7,804 nucleotides of DNA. It comes from an uncultured Bacilli bacterium. GTDB lineage: Bacteria > Bacillota_I > Bacilli_A > RF39 > UBA660. This document shows, piece after piece, positions 1-5,600 of this stretch (its first letter is position 1; the number at the start of each line of letters is the position of its first letter). The DNA lies in NCBI GenBank assembly GCA_947631285.1, contig CANRKS010000045.1:1-7804 (forward strand), written 5' to 3'. Below the pieces are notes generated by a model that was not told the origin of the DNA, made no database searches, and saw only the letters and a list, made by a program, of their open reading frames with translations. The position numbers and the translations under genes are program-made.

Positions 1-12
1 AATTGGAACAAG

Positions 13-56
13 AAAAAACTCGTTTTTCCCTTATTTTATAAGGATTTGCGAGTTTA
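13..56 (-). terminator. Intrinsic terminator of secA
   Basis: On the minus strand the arm AAACTCG (55-49) pairs with CGAGTTT (22-16). Inside this, CCTTAT pairs with ATAAGG around an AAA loop (43-29), and the two stems are separated by an unpaired internal loop. The outer stem runs directly into a run of six T (18-13). The secA stop codon TAA forms the foot of the hairpin, so termination follows translation end immediately. The plus-strand reading lacks a comparable T run, so the terminator is assigned to secA only. Confidence 0.75.
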
Positions 57-2540
57 TTTGCCACAACAGTTCTTATATTTCTTACCACTTCCGCATGGAC
101 AAGGATCATTTCGACCCACTTTTGTTACTCTTTTAGGAGCACTTTTGACTGTTTCTTTACCATCATTAGCAACACCATTTAAAGTTTGCTTTCTTTCAGT
201 ATTTTGTCTTACCTCGGCTTTAAGTAAAAATTGAGCCGTTAAATCTTCTATTTTAATTAAAAGATTATCAAACATTTCAAAACCTTCCATTGTATAAGCT
301 TGAATAGGATTTGTTTGACCATAGCCTCTTAGAGATATCCCCTCTTTTAAATGTTCCATTGCACTCATATGATCTACCCAATTAGAATCTATAATTCTTA
401 AAGATATTGCTTTTTCAAATTCATTCATTAATGGAGCATCAATCATTTTCTTTTCATAATCAGCAATGACTAATTCATAGATTTTATCTCTTAACTCTTC
501 ATCATCTAATTTTAAAACATCTTTTAATTTTAAAGCATTATTTTTAAGATAATTGGTATTAACATATTCGACTAATTCTTTTTTATCATCACTAGATATT
601 TTACCATCTTTAGAAAAATGACTTTCTACTAAATTCGTAATTGTATTTTTGAAAACTCCTAAAATACTTTCATGAATACTATCCATATCTAAAATTTCAT
701 TTCTTCTACTATAAATAATTTCTCGTTGTTCATTTAAGACATTATCATAATCAAGAAGTGTTTTTCTTATATCATAGTTGTTTCCTTCTACTTTCTTTTG
801 CGCTGTTTCAATACTCTTAGTTAAAGCTTTCGAACGAATAGCTTGATTTTCATCAATTCCCATTCTAGCAAGCATATTTTTAATACTTTCTGTCCCAAAA
901 CGACGCATTAAATCATCTTCAAATGAAACAAAAAATTGACTTTTACCTGGATCTCCTTGACGACCAGCCCGACCACGTAACTGATTATCAATTCGACGAG
1001 ATTCATGTCTTTCGGTTCCAATAACACATAAACCTCCAAGTTCTCTTACACCCTCACCTAACTTAATGTCGGTACCACGACCAGCCATATTAGTGGCTAA
1101 AGTGATTGCCCCTTTTTCACCAGCTTTAGCAATTATTTCGGCTTCTCTTTCATGATTTTTAGCATTTAAAACTTCATGCTTTAAGCCGGCTTTTTTTAGT
1201 AAACCACTTAAATATTCGTTGGCTTCAACTGAAATAGTACCAATCAAAATAGGCTCACCAGTAGCGTGAATTTCTTTAACATAATTAATAATCGCATTGT
1301 ATTTACCCTTACTTGTAGCGTAGACTAAATCAGCATAATCTTCTCTAATAACTTCTTTATTGGTAGGAATTTCAATAACATACATATTATAAATATTTCT
1401 AAATTCCTCTTCTTCGGTTTTAGCTGTACCAGTCATACCTGATAATTTTTTATACATTCTAAATAAATTTTGAAAAGTTATGGTAGCCATTGTTTTAGTT
1501 TCTGTATTAATAGTAACATTTTCTTTAGCTTCAATTGCTTGATGAAGCCCATCACTAAATTGTCTTCCATGCATTAATCGACCCGTAAATTGATCAACAA
1601 TAATAACTTCATCATTTTGCACAACATAATCGACATCTTTTTTAAATCCATAATTGGCTTTTAAAGCTTGGTTTAAATGATGAACTAAAGCCGTATTATC
1701 TAAATCATATAAATTTTGTAAATTAAAATAACTCTCAATTTTTTTACTTCCTTCAGCAGTTAAAGATACATTCTTAGTTTTAACATCAATATCATAATCT
1801 TCAGTTTCTTTTAATCTTTTAACGGCCCGATCAGCATCAATATAAAGATTTTTAGAATTCATTCTACCCCCACTAATAATAAGTGGTGTTCTAGCTTCAT
1901 CAATTAAAATAGAATCAACTTCATCAATGATACAAAAATTAAGAGGTCTTTGAACACGATCTTCACTTCTTACAACCATATTATCTCTTAAGTAATCGAA
2001 TCCTATTTCATTATTAGTTGAATATAAGATATCACATTTATAAGCTTCTTGTTTCTCAGTTGAAGACATTTCTCGTAAATTAACCCCCACTGATACTCCT
2101 AAAAGTTCATATACCGGACGCATCCATTCAGCATTACGGCTAGATAAGTATTCATTAGTGGTAACTACATGAACTCCATCTCCTGTTAAAGCATTAACAT
2201 AAGCCGGTAAAATTGTTGTTAAGGTTTTACCTTCACCAGTTTTCATCTCAGCAATATTGCCATAATGAATAGCAAGCCCTCCTAAAAGTTGAACATAAAA
2301 GGCTTTTTCACCAATAGTTCTAAAGGCTGCCTCTCGAGCTAAAGCAAATGCCTCAACTAAAATATCATCTAAAGTTTCACCATTTTTTAATCTCTCTTTA
2401 AATTCTTCTGTTTTCTTTTTAAAATCACTATCTTTTAATTTTTGCATTTCAGAATCTAAAGCTACAATTTTATCAGCAATAGATTCAAACCTTTTTAATT
2501 CTTTATACTCACTATTTAATAATTTTTTGAATAGTCCCAT
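54..2540 (-). CDS. secA: Preprotein translocase ATPase SecA (SecA1 type)
   Basis: SecA is the cytosolic ATPase motor that docks on SecYEG and drives unfolded signal-peptide proteins across the membrane. The 828-residue product is close to the usual Bacilli length. Visible motifs: Walker A MKTGEGKT (99-106), Walker B DEVD (206-209) followed by SILIDEARTPLIISG, the FTGRLM..R..SDGLHQAIEAKE segment (318-340), GMTGTAKTEEEEF (368-380), TNMAGRGTDIKLGEGV in the second nucleotide-binding domain (483-498), and RHESRRIDNQLRGRAGRQGD (511-530). The helical-wing/scaffold region follows (about 540-780), then a variable linker and the zinc-binding tail CPC..CC (C814, C816, C825, C826), which in this family contacts SecB or phospholipids/ribosome. 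The start was moved four codons inside the longest frame (from ATG 2552 to ATG 2540), because GAGGTGG sits 3 nt before 2540 and the predicted transcription start lies at about 2551. It is intact, with every key motif present and its own promoter and terminator. Identification is essentially certain; the start is well supported. Confidence 0.98.
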   Translation of the reverse strand: MGLFKKLLNSEYKELKRFESIADKIVALDSEMQKLKDSDFKKKTEEFKERLKNGETLDDILVEAFALAREAAFRTIGEKAFYVQLLGGLAIHYGNIAEMKTGEGKTLTTILPAYVNALTGDGVHVVTTNEYLSSRNAEWMRPVYELLGVSVGVNLREMSSTEKQEAYKCDILYSTNNEIGFDYLRDNMVVRSEDRVQRPLNFCIIDEVDSILIDEARTPLIISGGRMNSKNLYIDADRAVKRLKETEDYDIDVKTKNVSLTAEGSKKIESYFNLQNLYDLDNTALVHHLNQALKANYGFKKDVDYVVQNDEVIIVDQFTGRLMHGRQFSDGLHQAIEAKENVTINTETKTMATITFQNLFRMYKKLSGMTGTAKTEEEEFRNIYNMYVIEIPTNKEVIREDYADLVYATSKGKYNAIINYVKEIHATGEPILIGTISVEANEYLSGLLKKAGLKHEVLNAKNHEREAEIIAKAGEKGAITLATNMAGRGTDIKLGEGVRELGGLCVIGTERHESRRIDNQLRGRAGRQGDPGKSQFFVSFEDDLMRRFGTESIKNMLARMGIDENQAIRSKALTKSIETAQKKVEGNNYDIRKTLLDYDNVLNEQREIIYSRRNEILDMDSIHESILGVFKNTITNLVESHFSKDGKISSDDKKELVEYVNTNYLKNNALKLKDVLKLDDEELRDKIYELVIADYEKKMIDAPLMNEFEKAISLRIIDSNWVDHMSAMEHLKEGISLRGYGQTNPIQAYTMEGFEMFDNLLIKIEDLTAQFLLKAEVRQNTERKQTLNGVANDGKETVKSAPKRVTKVGRNDPCPCGSGKKYKNCCGK

Positions 2541-2543
2541 AAT

Positions 2544-2550
2544 CCACCTC
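2544..2550 (-). promoter_or_regulatory. secA ribosome binding site (decides the start)
   Basis: GAGGTGG followed by ATT and then ATG (2540-2538). The GAGG core is 6 nt from this ATG, which is ideal spacing. The upstream in-frame ATG (2552-2550) overlaps the first G of this site and has no Shine-Dalgarno sequence of its own, so it is rejected as the start. Confidence 0.85.
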
Positions 2551-2557
2551 ATTACAT

Positions 2558-2587
2558 ATTATAACACGGATAATACTACTTAGTAAA
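2558..2587 (-). promoter_or_regulatory. secA promoter, extended -10
   Basis: The minus strand carries TGTTATAAT, a perfect -10 box (TATAAT, 2563-2558) with the TGn extension. A weak -35, TTTACT (2587-2582, 4 of 6 consensus), lies 18 nt upstream. Predicted initiation at about 2551 gives a leader of only about 11 nt that consists almost entirely of the ribosome binding site. No operator or riboswitch fits in the space. The region lies just downstream of the terminator of the preceding gene, consistent with independent sigma-A type transcription of secA. Confidence 0.75.
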
Positions 2588-2611
2588 TGAAAGAAATAGA
2601 TAGTTAATCTT

Positions 2612-2642
2612 AAAGAAAAGAAGTTTAATTTTCTAAACTTCT
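2612..2642 (-). terminator. Intrinsic terminator of the surface-protein gene
   Basis: A perfect 9-bp stem, AGAAGTTTA (2642-2634) with TAAACTTCT (2627-2619), has a 6-nt loop GAAAAT and is followed by TTTCTTT. It starts inside the TAG stop codon of the surface-protein gene. The stem is AT-rich and so thermodynamically modest. Its position between a stop codon and the next promoter supports the call. Confidence 0.65.
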
Positions 2643-5600
2643 ATAACTTATATAAACGATTATATTTTTTTAAATACCAATAAGCAAAAACCGTAATTAA
2701 AAGAATACTAGTAACTAAAATTAAATTCCCTGTTATACCTGTTTTAGGATTATCACCCCGATTACCTTTTTCATCAAAATAAATGCGAACTTTAAAAGTA
2801 GTTTTTACTCCGGCATATTTAACGGTTATTTCTCTTTCCCCTAAAGTATTATTTGAAAATCCTTCATATTCAATTCTTTCATCATCCATCTTTAATTCTT
2901 CTGTTGTACCATTATTATAATAAATTTTTAAAATTCCTCCAGCTAAGTTTAAATCATCATTATTTTGAAGATAATCAAGCTTATTTATTGGTTTAATAAT
3001 TTCTATTTTTATAACACTTTTAGGGATTATTTCAACTTCAAAAGAAGTAATTAAATCTTCATACATAACAGTTAAGGTATTTTTACCTACTATTTTATTA
3101 TTAAATCCTTCTACTTTAACTAATTCATTAGTTAAACTAATATTGTCCGTAGAATCATCATGATAAGTAACTTTTAAAATTCCCCCTTCTAAATCTAATT
3201 CTTCATAATTTTCAATATATACAGTTTTTAAAGGTTCTTTAATTAGTTCAATATTAACTACTCTTTTATCAATTATGAGAACTTCGTAATTACTACTAAC
3301 TCCTTCATAACTTATAACAATATTTTCTTTACCCAATTTACTATTATCAAATCCCGTTTTGGTAATAGCCTTATTAGAAAGACTCATTCTATCTGTTGTA
3401 TTATCAACAAATGTAACAAGTACTTCTCCTCCTTCAAAATCAAGTGATTCTATATTTTGTAAATATTTTAATTTATTAGGTAATTTAGTTATTTCAATTT
3501 TTGTTACTTCTTTAGCAACAACTGTTACTTTAAAACTAGTGGTAAAATTTTCATAATTTACTTTAACTATTTTTTCACCTAAAGAAGTTGTATTAAAACC
3601 GCTAGTTGTAATTTTGGTATTTAGAAGACTAACTTTAGAAGTGGTTTCATCATTATAAGTAATATTTAAAACTCCCCCAGTTAAATCTAATTCTTCGTTA
3701 CTACTTTGTAAATATATTTTCTTTAAAGGTAGATTATCAATATCTATTTTGGTTATACTTTTAGAAATTATTTGAATATTAAAATTAGTTGTAAATCCTT
3801 CATATTTTAAAATGATTTTATTAGATCCTAATTCTTTATTATTAAAACCTAAAGCCGTAACATTACTATCTGGTAAACTAACTAAATCAGATGTGTTATC
3901 ATTATAATTAACTTGTAATATTCCTCCAGTTAAATTTAAATTTTCATAATTTTGAATATATTCTAATTTTTGCGGAGGTACTTTTAAACTAATACTCGTG
4001 ATACTTTTAGGTATAATTTGAACAGAGAATTCGGTTTCTAATCCTTTATAGCTAACTTTAAGATAGTTAAAACCAACTAAGCGATTATCAAATCCCGTAA
4101 CTACTATATCGTTAGAAGTCAAACTAATATTTCTTGTAACACCATTTTTATATGTAATTTTTAGAATTCCTCCCTCTAATTTTAAATCGTTTTCAAAATT
4201 TTGAATATATGTTTTCTTAGTAGGAGTTGTTATTACTTCTATTTTACTAACTTCTAAATCATCATCAATAACCATTATTTTAAAATTGGTATTATTATTT
4301 TTATAAGTAACCGTAATTGTTTTTTCTCCAACTGTTTTATTATCAAGATCTGATACTTTAACTAAATCATTAGGTAAATCAATAATACCTTTTGTATTAT
4401 TATTATAATTAATACGTAACTTTGCTCCGCTTAAATCTATTATCTCATCAGAATTTTTTAAATAGACAGTTTTAATAGGTAAAGCTTCCATGGCAATATT
4501 ACTAATACTTTTAGCTATTATATGAACAGTTAAAGTAGTTAGCTTTCCTTCATAAGTTAACGTTACAGGACAATCTCCAACCGTCGTATTATTAAAGCCA
4601 TTATATTTAACTGCTTCATTAGGAAGAGAAATAACCGTATTAGTTTTATCTGTATAAGTAACGGTTAGCATGCCACCTTCTAAATTAAGATTTTCATAAT
4701 TTTCAAGATAATCCATCTTATTAGGATTTTTAGTAACTTCTATATGATCAATAGCTTTTCCAATTATTTCTACATTAAATGTCGTTCTTACATTTTTATA
4801 AATTACTGTAATAGTATTAATTCCAATTTTAGTATTATTAAAATTTTGCGTTTCAACTTCTTCATTATCTAAAGAGATAATAGTACTAGTATTATCATTA
4901 TAAGTAATAGTTAACTTTCCACCAGATAAGTCTAATTCATTTTCAAAATTTTGAATATATGTTTTCTTAGTAGGCAGTGTTGTTACCTTAATACTAGCTA
5001 TTTTCTTTTCGATAATATTAACTTCAAAAGTAACGGTATGATTTTCATAAGTTAAAGTAATTTTGTTTTTTCCAAGATTACTTTTATTAAATCCAGTTGC
5101 TTTAACAAAAGCATTAGGAAGATTAATTACTTCTTCTTCACCATCATTATATACTACCTTAAGACTTCCACCCCTTAAATCCAATTCTTCTTCAGAATCT
5201 TTAACATAAGAAGTTTTGGAAGGCATATTTAAAAGCGTAATATTACTAATTCCTTTAGCCACAATATTAATTTTAAAAGAGGTTGTAAATTTTTTACCCG
5301 TTTCACTTTCGGTATAGGTAACCGTTATATTTTTTTCACCTAAAGTTTTATTATCAAAACCAGTAACCATCTTTTCATTTAAATTTACTATTTCTTTAGT
5401 ATTATCATTATAATTTACATAAATTGTTCCGTTTGTTAAGTCTAATTCATCTTTATTTTTAACATAATCTTTTTTAAGAATCTCATCTTTAATATTAATA
5501 CTAGTAACTCTTTTTATTTTAGTAATATTTATTGTTTCTTTATAACTTGTTATATTGCCTAAAGCATCTCTTACTTTAATTTTTATATCAGGAGTATTTT

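Larger units (their letters stand above)
2773..5514 (-). repeat. Eleven tandem Big_3-like Ig repeats (about 82 aa, 246-258 bp each)
   Basis: Residues 708-1621 split into eleven units starting at 708, 795, 878, 961, 1043, 1129, 1211, 1293, 1376, 1458 and 1540. Lengths are 82-87 aa. Each unit follows the pattern I..I.v...P.K..Y.......LdL.GG.l.v.YnD.T...isL.......GF.n..lG...itv.Y....t.F.v.Ii.K, which matches bacterial Ig-like group 3 (Big_3). Such arrays act as rigid spacers projecting a head domain beyond the wall. The units are clearly diverged from one another, so the array as a whole is old. Within it, units 3-5 and 6-8 pair as a block (see findings). One cysteine, C1022 in unit 4, is unusual in such a stalk. 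Confidence 0.9.

Noticed and set aside
46..234. Plus-strand 62-codon open frame
   Set aside because: Antisense to the C-terminal end of secA; no ribosome site, and its composition follows from the opposite coding strand.
54..2540. SecA2-type accessory translocase specialised for the neighbouring surface protein
   Set aside because: It has full length, all motifs and the C-terminal zinc tail typical of the housekeeping SecA1; neighbouring gene has an ordinary signal peptide.
2553..2618. Possible riboswitch or regulatory leader for secA
   Set aside because: Only about 50 nt separate the upstream terminator from the secA start, and the promoter fills this space; no conserved structure is visible.
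3359..3556. Plus-strand 65-codon open frame
   Set aside because: Antisense shadow within unit 9 of the Ig stalk; no promoter or ribosome site.
2773..5514. Tandem 250-bp periodicity as CRISPR or satellite DNA
   Set aside because: The reading frame is open throughout and the period is the coding length of an Ig-like domain; divergence between units is that of protein repeats.
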